Positions 6,190 to 14,258 of a DNA stretch of 15,087 nt are shown here, piece after piece. The translations under genes and the position numbers were made by a program. A model generated the notes under the pieces. That model was given only the letters and a program-made list of their open reading frames with translations. It did not search any database and was not told where the DNA came from. Positions within the stretch are counted from its first letter, which is position 1. Every line of letters starts with the position of its first letter. Origin of the DNA: Micrococcales bacterium (GTDB lineage: Bacteria; Actinomycetota; Actinomycetes; Actinomycetales; Dermatophilaceae). The stretch is taken from the NCBI GenBank assembly GCA_030537915.1, contig JAUNUZ010000008.1, positions 1 to 15,087 on the forward strand, given 5' to 3'.

Positions 6190-7275
6190 TCAACCGGCGC
6201 GACGCAGCAGCACCTTGGCCACGAGATCGGCCGCGTGGCCGTCGCCATAGGGGGTGGCTTGTGCGCCGAACGGCGCCTCTCGCACGGCGACCTCACGCAC
6301 TTGTGTGAGATCGTTGTCGAGGATGTTCCAGCCGGCCTCCAGGGTCTCGACCCACTCGGTCTCGGGCCGGATCGTTGTGCACGGCGTACGCAGCAGGAAG
6401 GCCTCCTTCTGCAGGCCACCGGAGTCGGTGACGACACCCGCGGCGCCCATCACCGCACGCACCATCTGCGGGTAGGCCAGCGGCGAGGTGCCGTGCAGAG
6501 TGCCGCCGAAGAGTTCGATGCCGTATTCCGTGGCCTTGGCGACCAGGCGCGGGTGGGCGAGCAGGACCACGGGCGCGGGCAGGTCGCGCAGGGCCTCTAC
6601 GATCGCGCGCAGCCGCTGCGGGGAATCGGTGTTGTCCGGCCGGTGGATCGTGGCGAGCAGGTAGGGGTCCTCAAGGTCGATTCCCTCCAGGTTCGCGGCG
6701 CCGATGACGTCGGTGAGCGCTCGGTCGGCGACCTGCTCGCGCACCAAGTAGCAGACGTCGGTCATGACGTCGCCGACGAGCACGCTGCGCTGCGCCAGGC
6801 CCTCGTGGGCCAGGTGGTCCATCGCGACCTGGGTCGGGGCGAGCAGCAGGTCGGCCGCGTGGTCGGTGAGGACCCGGTTGTGCTCCTCGGGCATGCGCCG
6901 ATTGAACGAACGCAGGCCGGCCTCGAGGTGGGCGATCGGCAGGTGCAGTTTCACTGCCGAGACGGCTGCCGCCAGTGTCGAATTGGTGTCACCGTAAACG
7001 AGCACCCAGTCGGGTCGATGCTCCTGCAGGACGGGGTCGAGGCCGGCTAGCATCGCGCCCGTCTGAGCCCCGTGGCTACCCGACCCCACGCCGAGGTGCA
7101 CGTCGGGTGCGGGGATCTGCAGGTCTTCGAAGAAGACATCCGACATCGCCGCGTCGTAATGCTGCCCGGTGTGCACGATGACGTGCTCGACGCCACCCGC
7201 CTGCGCCAACGCGCGTGCCACCGGCCCGAGCTTGACGAACTGCGGTCGGGCGCCGACGACACTGAGAACCTTCAC
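6190..7275 (-). CDS. Non-hydrolysing UDP-sugar 2-epimerase (WecB/WbpI family)
   Basis: A 361-residue cytosolic enzyme that inverts C2 of a UDP-2-acetamido sugar through a glycal intermediate. Visible features are GARPQFVK at 8-15, HTGQHYD at 35-41, GDTNST with Asp96, HLEAGLRS with Glu118, PEEHNR with Glu131, HRPDN with His211 and the nucleotide loop TDSGGLQKE at 283-291. The segment RPETEWVETLEAGWN (303-317) resembles, from memory, the WbpI-like branch acting on UDP-2,3-diacetamido-glucuronic acid rather than E. coli WecB, which has a TTERPE sequence there. The start is GTG at 7275, with AAGGAAG on its strand six bases before it; the frame stays open further upstream, but the family N-terminus (MKVLSVVGARP) fixes this start. 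It is divergent from the aminotransferase gene. Confidence 0.93.
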   Translation of the reverse strand: MKVLSVVGARPQFVKLGPVARALAQAGGVEHVIVHTGQHYDAAMSDVFFEDLQIPAPDVHLGVGSGSHGAQTGAMLAGLDPVLQEHRPDWVLVYGDTNSTLAAAVSAVKLHLPIAHLEAGLRSFNRRMPEEHNRVLTDHAADLLLAPTQVAMDHLAHEGLAQRSVLVGDVMTDVCYLVREQVADRALTDVIGAANLEGIDLEDPYLLATIHRPDNTDSPQRLRAIVEALRDLPAPVVLLAHPRLVAKATEYGIELFGGTLHGTSPLAYPQMVRAVMGAAGVVTDSGGLQKEAFLLRTPCTTIRPETEWVETLEAGWNILDNDLTQVREVAVREAPFGAQATPYGDGHAADLVAKVLLRRAG

Positions 7276-7342
7276 GTTGGGCTTCCTTTCGTTGCTGGTG
7301 ATGCGCGATAGTCTGCACGGGGTGCTGGGGGAGCGGACCCGA

Positions 7343-7367
7343 CGGTTCATTCTTCCGCACCGAACCG
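7343..7367. promoter_or_regulatory. Inverted repeat in the divergent promoter region
   Basis: CGGTTC (7343-7348) and GAACCG (7362-7367) form a perfect 6-base inverted repeat with 13 bases between the arms, inside the 129-base gap between the divergent epimerase and aminotransferase genes. It could be an operator or a chance repeat. A possible plus-strand -10, TAGTCT at about 7310, lacks a -35. Confidence 0.25.
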
Positions 7368-7404
7368 GCCGCACGTGTCGAGCCTGGAAGGGGCCTGCGA
7401 GCAC

Positions 7405-8493
7405 ATGAACGATTTCATCCCACCCGCCAAACCGCTGATCGGTGAGGAGGAGCGCGAGGCCGTCTCCCGCGTGATGCGCAGCGGCATGGTGGCCCAGGGC
7501 CCGGAGGTCGCGGCCTTCGAGAAGGAGTTCAGCGAGCACTTCGGCCTCGGGCGCGCCTGCGTCGCCGTCAACTCCGGCACCTCGGGCCAGCACCTGGGCA
7601 TGCTGTCCAGCGGCATCGGTCCCGGCATGGAGGTCATCGTCCCGTCGTTCACCTTCGCCGCCACAGCCAACTCGGTCGCGCTCACCGGGGCCACCCCCAT
7701 TTTCGCCGACATCGAGGCGGACAGCTTCTGTCTCGACCCCGCTTCTGTCGCAGCGTCCGTCACCGAGCGCACCGTCGGCATCATGCCGGTGCACCTGTAC
7801 GGTCACCCGGCGGACATGATCGGGCTGCAGGAGGTCGCCGATCAGCACGGACTAAAGATCTTCGAGGACGCGGCGCAGGCTCATGGGGCCTCGCTGCACG
7901 GCACTCCGGTCGGCGCCTTCGGCACCTTTGCGATGTTCTCCCTCTACCCGACGAAGAACATGACCTCCGGAGAAGGTGGCATGGTCTCGTGCGCCGACGA
8001 TGAGGTCGAGCGGCTCATGCGGCTCTACCGCAACCAGGGGATGGAGAAGCAGTACCACAACGAGGTCGTCGGCTTTAACAACCGCATGACCGACATCCAC
8101 GCCGCCATCGGCCGTGAGCAGCTCAAGAAGGTCGGCGCGTGGACGAAGCAGCGGCAGGCTAACGCGGCCTTCCTCTCGGGCAACATCGAGGGCGTCGGCA
8201 CGCCGCCGGTTGCTGCGGCCGCCGTGCACGTCTACCACCAGTACACGGTGCGCGTGGCGCAGGACCGCAACGGCTTCGCGGCGGCGCTCAAGAGTGAATA
8301 CGGGGTGGGATCAGGCATGTTCTACCCGGTGCCCAACCACCGCCTCAAGCCCTTCATGGCCGACCTCGACCTCCCCGAGACCGAACTCGCCGCTGCGCAG
8401 TGCCTATCGCTGCCGGTGCACCCCTCGCTCACCCAAGGCGACCTCGAGCGAATCGTCGAGGCCGTCAACGCGCTGGCCAGGGCGGGTGCCTGA
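7405..8493 (+). CDS. DegT/DnrJ/EryC1/StrS sugar aminotransferase (WbpE-like)
   Basis: A 362-residue PLP enzyme that aminates a 3-keto (or 4-keto) UDP-sugar using an amino acid donor such as glutamate. The fold-type I markers are present: NSGTSGQHL at 56-64, PSFTFAATAN at 80-89, EDAAQAHGA at 154-162 with the PLP-contacting Asp155, and YPTKNMTSGEGG at 181-192 with Lys184 as the Schiff-base lysine. RNQG and the substrate loop follow. ATG 7405 is chosen because MNDFIPPAKPLIGEEE is the family N-terminus; a GTG at 7375 would add ten unrelated residues. GGAAGGGG upstream is a somewhat distant Shine-Dalgarno. The stop overlaps the next start (TGATG), tying it to the 3-dehydrogenase as a two-step 3-amination module. 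The exact sugar is inferred. Confidence 0.93.
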   Translation: MNDFIPPAKPLIGEEEREAVSRVMRSGMVAQGPEVAAFEKEFSEHFGLGRACVAVNSGTSGQHLGMLSSGIGPGMEVIVPSFTFAATANSVALTGATPIFADIEADSFCLDPASVAASVTERTVGIMPVHLYGHPADMIGLQEVADQHGLKIFEDAAQAHGASLHGTPVGAFGTFAMFSLYPTKNMTSGEGGMVSCADDEVERLMRLYRNQGMEKQYHNEVVGFNNRMTDIHAAIGREQLKKVGAWTKQRQANAAFLSGNIEGVGTPPVAAAAVHVYHQYTVRVAQDRNGFAAALKSEYGVGSGMFYPVPNHRLKPFMADLDLPETELAAAQCLSLPVHPSLTQGDLERIVEAVNALARAGA

Positions 8494-9482
8494 TGGCGAC
8501 GCTGCGCGCCGGGCTCATCGGCCTGGGCATGATGGGCCGCCACCACGGACGGGTCCTGGCAGGCCTGGAGGGCGTCGACCTCGTCGCCGTCGCCGACGTC
8601 ATGGGCGAGGACCCGCACGGTGTCGCCAAGGGCCGACCGCTGTGCTCCACGATCGAAGAGCTCATCGACCAGCGTCTGGATTACTGCATGGTCGCGGTTC
8701 CGACGGTCTACCACGAGGACGTCGCGCTCGCGCTCGCTGCGGCCGGCGTGCACACGATGATCGAGAAGCCGCTCGCGCAGAACACGCCGGCGGCCGAGAA
8801 GATCGCCGCCGCCTTCGAGGACGCCGGGCTCGTCGGTGCGGTGGGCCATATCGAGCGTTATAACCCCGCCCTTCAGCAAGCGCGGTCCCGGCTCGAGGCA
8901 GGTGAACTCGGAGACGTGTACCAGATCATCACGCGCCGCCAGGGACCGTTCCCCGCGCGCATCGCCGACGTCGGGGTCGTCAAGGACCTCGCGACGCACG
9001 ACATTGACCTCACCTCGTGGGTGCGCCAGCAGCCCTTCACCTCGGTCGCGGCGCGCACGGCCTACCGCAGCGGTCGGGAGTTCGAGGACCTCGTGTCGAT
9101 CACCGGCCAGCTCGCAGACGGCACCGTGACGAGCCACCTCGTCAACTGGCTCTCGCCCTTCAAGGAGCGGGTCACGGTCATCACGGGGGAGAAGGGCGCG
9201 TTCATCGCCGACACCCTGACCGCCGACCTCACCTTCCACGCCAACGGCTCGATCGAGACCACGTGGGGGGACATCGCCCGCTTCCGTGGGGTCTCCGAGG
9301 GTGACGTGATCCGCTACGCCATCCCCAAACGCGAACCACTGCTCGTCGAGCATGAGAGCTTCCGCGACGCTGTCCTGGGCAAGGACGCCGACATCGTCAC
9401 CCTGTCGCAGGGGTTGGCGACCGTCAGGGTCGCTGAGGCCGTCATCGAGTCCGCCCGCACCGGCCGGACGCAAGACTTGTAG
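8493..9482 (+). CDS. Gfo/Idh/MocA oxidoreductase, UDP-sugar 3-dehydrogenase type (WbpB/WlbA-like)
   Basis: A 329-residue NAD(P)-dependent dehydrogenase predicted to oxidise C3 of a UDP-GlcNAc or UDP-GlcNAcA derivative to the ketone used by the adjacent aminotransferase. The Rossmann motif GLIGLGMMGRHH is at 7-18, the family EKP motif at 91-93, GHIERYNPA at 118-126, and KDLATHDIDL at 164-173 with the catalytic His169. The GHIER(F/Y)NPA signature is one I associate with UDP-GlcNAc 3-dehydrogenases, including archaeal examples. The start ATG overlaps the aminotransferase stop by one base, so the two are coupled; a longer frame upstream is not homologous and runs through the aminotransferase. Cytosolic. 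A 142-base gap follows before the next plus-strand gene. Confidence 0.9.
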   Translation: MATLRAGLIGLGMMGRHHGRVLAGLEGVDLVAVADVMGEDPHGVAKGRPLCSTIEELIDQRLDYCMVAVPTVYHEDVALALAAAGVHTMIEKPLAQNTPAAEKIAAAFEDAGLVGAVGHIERYNPALQQARSRLEAGELGDVYQIITRRQGPFPARIADVGVVKDLATHDIDLTSWVRQQPFTSVAARTAYRSGREFEDLVSITGQLADGTVTSHLVNWLSPFKERVTVITGEKGAFIADTLTADLTFHANGSIETTWGDIARFRGVSEGDVIRYAIPKREPLLVEHESFRDAVLGKDADIVTLSQGLATVRVAEAVIESARTGRTQDL

Positions 9483-9624
9483 CTCGCGGCTGCGCCAGTC
9501 GGCTCGGCGGGGCGGCCCGGGAGTTGCTTTGCTTTGCGCGGAGATCGACGGGCAAACCGACTCCGGCGGGAATCGTGGCGGCCTTTGGGTCAAGTTCGAG
9601 TGAGCCCGGGTCGATGGGTAGGGC

Positions 9625-10965
9625 GTGATCGATAGCGCCCGCACCCACGTCCGCTCCGAACTGCCCCACGCCGCCCGCCGCAGCGGTGCCGCTGTGGCGG
9701 CCCTGTCAACCCTGGCGGCGGTGGGGATCGCCGTCCTGCCCGGGTCGGCCGGCTCCGCCCAGGCGGTGGAGGTCACTCCGCGCCCCCAGTCCGGGTCCGT
9801 CGTCTTTGAGGGCCGCGGTTACGGACACGGTCGCGGGATGAGCCAGTGGGGTGCCTACGGTGCGGCCGACGCCGGACTGGCTTGGGCAGACATCCTTGCC
9901 TTCTACTATCCGGGCACGGCGTTGCACAAGGTTGCCGGTGGCTCCATCAGGGTGTGGATCAGCGGTGACAACGACGGCTCGACCACCGTCCTGCCCGCGC
10001 CGGGCCTGACCGCGATCGTCGGGCGGACCGCGCGGGCCCTGCCGACGGGCGCCGGATACCGCGCTTGGCGAGTCGAGGCCTCCGGCGACGCGACGAAGGT
10101 CGCCTATCTCGATGCTGCGGGCGCGTGGAAGCCCTACCGCCTGCCGGTCGGCAAGGCGGTCGTCTTCCGCTCGAGCTCTAAGATCGTGACGCTCTCGCTG
10201 CCCGGCGGGATCCAGCAGGCGCTGCGCGGCAGCGTCATCGCCCACCGGGACGGGTCGTCCCTCAAAACCGTCCTGGACTCCACGATGGAGTCCTACCTGC
10301 GCAGTGTCGTCCCGAACGAGATGCCCTCGTCGTGGCACGTCCAGGCGCTAGCCGCCCAGTCGGTTGCCGCTCGCACCTACGCCGCCGCCTACCTCACCCG
10401 CCAGCGCGCCAAGGGGGCGGTCTGGGACATCTGCGACACGATCTCGTGCCAGGTCTTCAAGGGCGTCGCTCGCGTCACCAAGGCGGGCACCCGCATCGGC
10501 GGCGAGACCAAGCGCACCGACGACGCAATCGCACGCACCGCCGGCCTGGTCCTGCGCTCCTCGAAGCGGGCCAACGCCCCCTTGGCGTTCACCGAGTTCT
10601 CCGCGAGCAACGGCGGATACTCGGTGGCAGGCGGCCCGTCCTATCAGGTCGCCAAGTCCGACCCCTACGACGGACGGATGAAGAACCCGAACACCGGCTG
10701 GACCAAGCAGATCCCCGTGCGCACCCTGGAACAGGAGTTCGGTCTGGGGCAGCTCACCGACGTGCGGATCATCAACCGCGACGGGCGCGGTCAGCTGGGT
10801 GGGCGGGTGCAAGACCTGCAGCTGCGCGGCACCAAACGCGCGGTGACGATCAGCGGGACCAAGATGCGGCAGACGCTGGCCCTGCGCTCGGATTGGTTCG
10901 TCGTGAAAGCCGTCCCGATGCTCCCGACCCAACCCGCGGGCAGGACTCCTGCGAGCAAGCGCTGA
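9625..10965 (+). CDS. Exported SpoIID/LytB-domain protein
   Basis: A 446-residue exported protein. A basic N-terminus and hydrophobic stretch (about 21-41) end in SAGSAQA, a likely signal peptidase site near 47. FEGRGYGHGRGMSQWGAYGAA (61-81) and the SpoIID block MESYLRSVVPNEMPSSWHVQ (221-240) with QSVAARTYA (245-253) are both typical. Glu222 corresponds to the catalytic acid of SpoIID lytic transglycosylases, which cleave glycan strands lacking stem peptides. A Cys pair (270, 275) and FSASNGGYS (325-333) are also usual in this family. The GTG start has a poorly spaced GGTAGGG just upstream, but the basic residues of a signal peptide support it. Actinobacterial members are not restricted to spore formers; the substrate here is not established. 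Confidence 0.88.
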   Translation: MIDSARTHVRSELPHAARRSGAAVAALSTLAAVGIAVLPGSAGSAQAVEVTPRPQSGSVVFEGRGYGHGRGMSQWGAYGAADAGLAWADILAFYYPGTALHKVAGGSIRVWISGDNDGSTTVLPAPGLTAIVGRTARALPTGAGYRAWRVEASGDATKVAYLDAAGAWKPYRLPVGKAVVFRSSSKIVTLSLPGGIQQALRGSVIAHRDGSSLKTVLDSTMESYLRSVVPNEMPSSWHVQALAAQSVAARTYAAAYLTRQRAKGAVWDICDTISCQVFKGVARVTKAGTRIGGETKRTDDAIARTAGLVLRSSKRANAPLAFTEFSASNGGYSVAGGPSYQVAKSDPYDGRMKNPNTGWTKQIPVRTLEQEFGLGQLTDVRIINRDGRGQLGGRVQDLQLRGTKRAVTISGTKMRQTLALRSDWFVVKAVPMLPTQPAGRTPASKR

Positions 10966-11039
10966 GCGTTACCCGCCCGCGCCTGCCTCCGACAGCGGGT
11001 TCGGGTCCGGGTATCAACTCACCCTTGGTGTGAGCTTCG

Positions 11040-11684
11040 TCAGCTGCGGATCAAGTCAACGGTGAGTCGGGCGCCGGTCTTCTCCTTGACCTCATCTTCG
11101 GTGACGCCCTGCGCGAGCTCGCGCAGGACGAAGCCCTTCTCGGTGACGTCGATGACCGCCAGATCCGTGATGATGCGCTGCACGACGGCTTTGCCGGTCA
11201 GGGGCAGCACGCACTCCTTGAGGAGCTTGTGGTCCCCATTCTTGGCGACGTGCTCCATGAGGACGATGACCTTGCGGGCACCGTGGACGAGGTCCATGGC
11301 GCCCCCCATCCCCTTGACCATCTTCCCGGGGATCATCCAGTTGGCGATGTCGCCGCCTTCCGAGACCTGCATCGCGCCGAGGATCGCGGCGTCGACCTTG
11401 CCCGAGCGGATCATGCCGAAGCTCGTGGCGGAGTCGAAGAAGGACGCGCCCTTACGGATCGTCACGGTCTCCTTGCCGGCGTTGATGAGGTCTGGATCCT
11501 CGGTGCCCTCCACAGGGTAGGAGCCGGTGCCGAGGATGCCGTTCTCGGACTGCAGAACGAGCTCGACGTCGTCCGGCACGTAGTTCGGCACGAGCGTCGG
11601 TAGGCCGATACCCAGGTTGACGTAGTCGCCGTCCCTGAGCTCCGCGGCCGCCCGGGCCGCCATCTGCTCCCGCGTCAGGGGCAT
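11040..11684 (-). CDS. scoB: 3-oxoacid CoA-transferase subunit B
   Basis: The 214-residue beta subunit of a two-subunit CoA-transferase (succinyl-CoA:3-ketoacid or 3-oxoadipate type), which moves CoA between organic acids in ketone-body or aromatic-acid breakdown. Glu47 in the SENGILG motif is the residue that forms the CoA thioester in this family. [11 protein letters not shown] (25-35), [13 protein letters not shown], and [14 protein letters not shown] are also characteristic. The ATG has AAGGAG upstream, and only one base separates it from the stop of subunit A, so both come from one transcript. The frame is open upstream across subunit A but is not homologous there. Choice between acetoacetate and 3-oxoadipate as substrate is not possible from sequence alone; no aromatic pathway gene is nearby. 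Confidence 0.95.
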   Translation of the reverse strand: MPLTREQMAARAAAELRDGDYVNLGIGLPTLVPNYVPDDVELVLQSENGILGTGSYPVEGTEDPDLINAGKETVTIRKGASFFDSATSFGMIRSGKVDAAILGAMQVSEGGDIANWMIPGKMVKGMGGAMDLVHGARKVIVLMEHVAKNGDHKLLKECVLPLTGKAVVQRIITDLAVIDVTEKGFVLRELAQGVTEDEVKEKTGARLTVDLIRS

Positions 11685-11685
11685 G

Positions 11686-12483
11686 TCACTTCTCCTTCGC
11701 CGTGTCGGAACCTGCTGCCGGACGCACTGTCCGCCGTTCGATCCGCTTGTCCGCGGCCTCCTGCGGCGTGAGCGCGACCACGCGCTGCACGAAGATCCCC
11801 GGCAGATGAACGGAGTCGGGGTCGATCTCGCCGGGCTCGACGAGCTCTTCGACCTCGGCGATCGTGACCTTGCCACACATCGCCGCGGGCGGGTTGAAGT
11901 TGCGGGCCGCCCGACGGAAGACGAGATTGCCGTGCCGGTCGCCCTTCCAGGCGCGCACCAGGCCGTAGTCGCAGTGCAGTGCCCTCTCGAGCACGTAGGG
12001 CTTGGTTTCGCCGTCGATCGTGAACGTCCGCGTGTCCTTGGCCGGCGAGGCCTCCTCGACGGTGCCGTCCTTGGCATACTTCAGTGGAAGTCCGCCCTCA
12101 GCGACCTGGGTGCCCGAACCGGCCAGCGTGTAAAAACCCGCGATTCCGCTACCGCCGGCGCGCATCTTCTCAGCCAGCGTCCCCTGGGGGGTCAGCTCGA
12201 CCTCGAGGTCGCCGCCGAGGTATTGCTTCTCAAAGTCCTTGTTCTCTCCGACGTAGCTGGCGATCATCTTGCGGATTTGCTTGGCGCCCAGCAGGATTCC
12301 CAGCCCCCAGTCGTCCACGCCGCAGTTGTTCGAAGCCACCGTGAGGTCGGTGGTGCCGCGCTCGTGCAGCTCGCGGATGAGGACGGTGGGGATCCCGCAG
12401 AGGCCGAAACCGCCGACCGCGAGTGAGGCTCCATCAGGGATATCGGCGACCGCTTCGGCCGCGCTAGCGACGACTTTGTCCAT
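11686..12483 (-). CDS. scoA: 3-oxoacid CoA-transferase subunit A
   Basis: The 265-residue alpha subunit that pairs with the subunit B encoded one base downstream. The CoA-binding glycine-rich segment [10 protein letters not shown] is at 23-32, followed by [27 protein letters not shown] and [19 protein letters not shown], all standard for the family. Length is slightly above the usual 230-235 residues owing to a C-terminal tail (about 235-265) rich in charged residues. The start is ATG 12483; only a weak Shine-Dalgarno (CCAGG) precedes it. It is divergent from the peptidase gene at 12628, across about 144 bases that must hold both promoters. It acts in the cytosol and looks like an independent catabolic operon placed between two cell-wall genes. 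Confidence 0.95.
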   Translation of the reverse strand: MDKVVASAAEAVADIPDGASLAVGGFGLCGIPTVLIRELHERGTTDLTVASNNCGVDDWGLGILLGAKQIRKMIASYVGENKDFEKQYLGGDLEVELTPQGTLAEKMRAGGSGIAGFYTLAGSGTQVAEGGLPLKYAKDGTVEEASPAKDTRTFTIDGETKPYVLERALHCDYGLVRAWKGDRHGNLVFRRAARNFNPPAAMCGKVTIAEVEELVEPGEIDPDSVHLPGIFVQRVVALTPQEAADKRIERRTVRPAAGSDTAKEK

Positions 12484-12627
12484 GCCTGGACTTTAACGAA
12501 CGCGTCACTCAGTCGCATCGACACCTCACGAACCGGGACGGACCGGTCGATGGGACAGCCGTCCCACGAATGCGCGCGGGCCCCTCCCGCGGTCGCATCG
12601 ACCCGCCACACCCCTGAGGTGACCCGT

Positions 12628-14217
12628 ATGTCCCAGCGCCGACTCCGTAGCGCCGTCCTGCTCGCAGCGTGTGCCACGCTCAGCAGCCCCCTGATGGCCC
12701 ACGCCGATCCGATCGCCCCGCTGCCGCCGACCGCCTCCGAGGGCGATCTGGGCGCGGCTGTCCGGGGTGCCGATGCGGCCGATCTCGCAGCTGTTCAGGG
12801 CGCCGACCGCGCGCCGGCCCTGGGCACCTCCTACGCCGAATCCGGCGCAAGTCAACTGGGCGCAGGCCAGCTCGGCGCGACGCGCGCGGCGGCGATGAAG
12901 GCGGGTGCGATCGCGGGCGCCTTTCTCGCGGGCCCGGTCGCCGCACGCGTCTTGCCGGGCATGGTCGACGTCCGGCCCAGCTATGTCGGGCAGAACTCCT
13001 GCGACCCCATCGACAAGCCCGGGGCCACCGCCTACGGCCAGCTCATGGTGTCGACGTTCCGGACGGGATACGTCGGCATCGCCCGGTGGTGCAACCAGTC
13101 TCAGAGCGAGCACTCCGAGGGCCGCGCAATCGACTGGATGCTCAACGCCAACAAGCCGCAGGAGAAGGCCGTAGCCGACTCCGCGGTGGCCTGGCTCACC
13201 GCGAAGAACGGCGAGAATGCCCGGCGCCTCGGGGTCATGTACCTCATCTGGAACAAGCGGATGTGGCGCGCCTACGCCCCGGAGCGGGGCTGGCAGCCCT
13301 ACACCGGCGCCAGCCCGCACACTGACCACATCCACACCTCTCTGACCTGGGACGGCGCCTTGAAGCGCACGTCCTGGTGGACCGGGCGGACCGTCACCTC
13401 GACGGACCTGGGACCGTGCCGCGTCTGGGCGGGCTCGCCTGCGGTCGTCTACACCGGCAAGCGCACGAACTCGTGCGCGGCGTCGGTGTCAGCGCCGACC
13501 TCCAGCTACCCGATCGTCGTGCCGGGCGAGCGCGGCGCCAACGTCGCGATCGCCCAGCGCGCCCTGGGGATCACCGATGACGGCCAGTTCGGCTATGGGA
13601 CCCGCACGGCAGTCCTGCGCTATCAGCAGTCCGCGGGTCTGCCCCGCACCGGCGTGCTCGACAAGGCGACCTGGGCACGGCTCGTGCCGACAGGTGCGCC
13701 GGGCGTCACGGGCACGCCGAAGCCTCCGGCCGTCATTGCCCCCCCGGTCGTGGCTCCGAAGGTGCGTGCTCTGCCAGCGAAGATCACCACGCGGTATACC
13801 CCGTACAAGGGCGCGCGCCTCGCCCTCGGGTCGAAGGGGACCGGGGTGCGCGTGGTGCAGAAGGGTCTGAAGTTGCCCTCCAGCGGCGTCTTCGACGCGC
13901 GCACCCGGGCCGGCGTCATCGCGTTGCAGAAGTCCTGGAGCCTGCCCGCCACGGGGATGACCAATCTCAAGACGTGGAATCGCCTCGAGCTACGCCAGTT
14001 CCCCTGGCTGGGCTATCGCAGTACGACCGTCCGGCGCGGGCAGACCGGCCGCGCCGTGGCCTCGCTACAGCAGGCGCTGCGGATCACCTCGGACGGTGAG
14101 TTCGGCGGCCAGACGGCCCGCGCGGTGATGACCGTCCAGGCGCGTTACGGCCTGAGCGCCAACGGGGTCGTCGACCCGTTGACGTGGCGTGCGGTGATCG
14201 CCCAGGCGCCGCGCTGA
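12628..14217 (+). CDS. Exported putative zinc peptidase with three peptidoglycan-binding repeats
   Basis: A 529-residue exported protein. The signal peptide ends at AHA (about 24-26). An Ala/Gly-rich stretch (36-110) precedes a domain (about 115-250) with the pattern HSEGRAID (His162, Asp169) and HTDHIH (His231, Asp233, His234, His236). This is like the ligand arrangement of VanY/ARB_07466-type D,D-peptidases, though I cannot prove catalysis. The C-terminal part has three peptidoglycan-binding 1 repeats at about 302-352, 402-452 and 472-523, each ending DxxTW or similar (KATWARL, LKTWNRL, PLTWRAV), split by a proline-rich linker (355-385). ATG 12628 is chosen for its TGAGGTGA Shine-Dalgarno and signal peptide; an ATG at 12550 would add 26 unlikely residues. 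It probably remodels or binds the cell wall. Confidence 0.88.
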   Translation: MSQRRLRSAVLLAACATLSSPLMAHADPIAPLPPTASEGDLGAAVRGADAADLAAVQGADRAPALGTSYAESGASQLGAGQLGATRAAAMKAGAIAGAFLAGPVAARVLPGMVDVRPSYVGQNSCDPIDKPGATAYGQLMVSTFRTGYVGIARWCNQSQSEHSEGRAIDWMLNANKPQEKAVADSAVAWLTAKNGENARRLGVMYLIWNKRMWRAYAPERGWQPYTGASPHTDHIHTSLTWDGALKRTSWWTGRTVTSTDLGPCRVWAGSPAVVYTGKRTNSCAASVSAPTSSYPIVVPGERGANVAIAQRALGITDDGQFGYGTRTAVLRYQQSAGLPRTGVLDKATWARLVPTGAPGVTGTPKPPAVIAPPVVAPKVRALPAKITTRYTPYKGARLALGSKGTGVRVVQKGLKLPSSGVFDARTRAGVIALQKSWSLPATGMTNLKTWNRLELRQFPWLGYRSTTVRRGQTGRAVASLQQALRITSDGEFGGQTARAVMTVQARYGLSANGVVDPLTWRAVIAQAPR

Positions 14218-14229
14218 GGCCGGCTGATC

Positions 14230-14258
14230 GAGTCCTGACCGGCGTGCCGGTCAGGCTC
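14230..14258. terminator. Bidirectional terminator hairpin
   Basis: CCTGACCGG (14234-14242) pairs perfectly with CCGGTCAGG (14247-14255) around a four-base loop, extended by GAG/CTC across a one-base bulge. It lies between convergent genes and includes the stop codon (14251-14253) of the minus-strand gene. No T run is present, as is common in high-GC actinobacteria. Confidence 0.7.

Noticed and set aside
4814..6193. Minus-strand ORF of 459 codons
   Set aside because: Antisense shadow of the UDP-sugar dehydrogenase, whose motifs are intact on the plus strand.
7276..7848. Extension of the 2-epimerase frame far upstream
   Set aside because: The extra residues overlap the aminotransferase on the other strand and have no homology to the family; the MKVLSVVGARP start with AAGGAAG is decisive.
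8322..9776. Minus-strand ORF of 484 codons
   Set aside because: Shadow of the Gfo/Idh/MocA gene and neighbours; no protein-like features.
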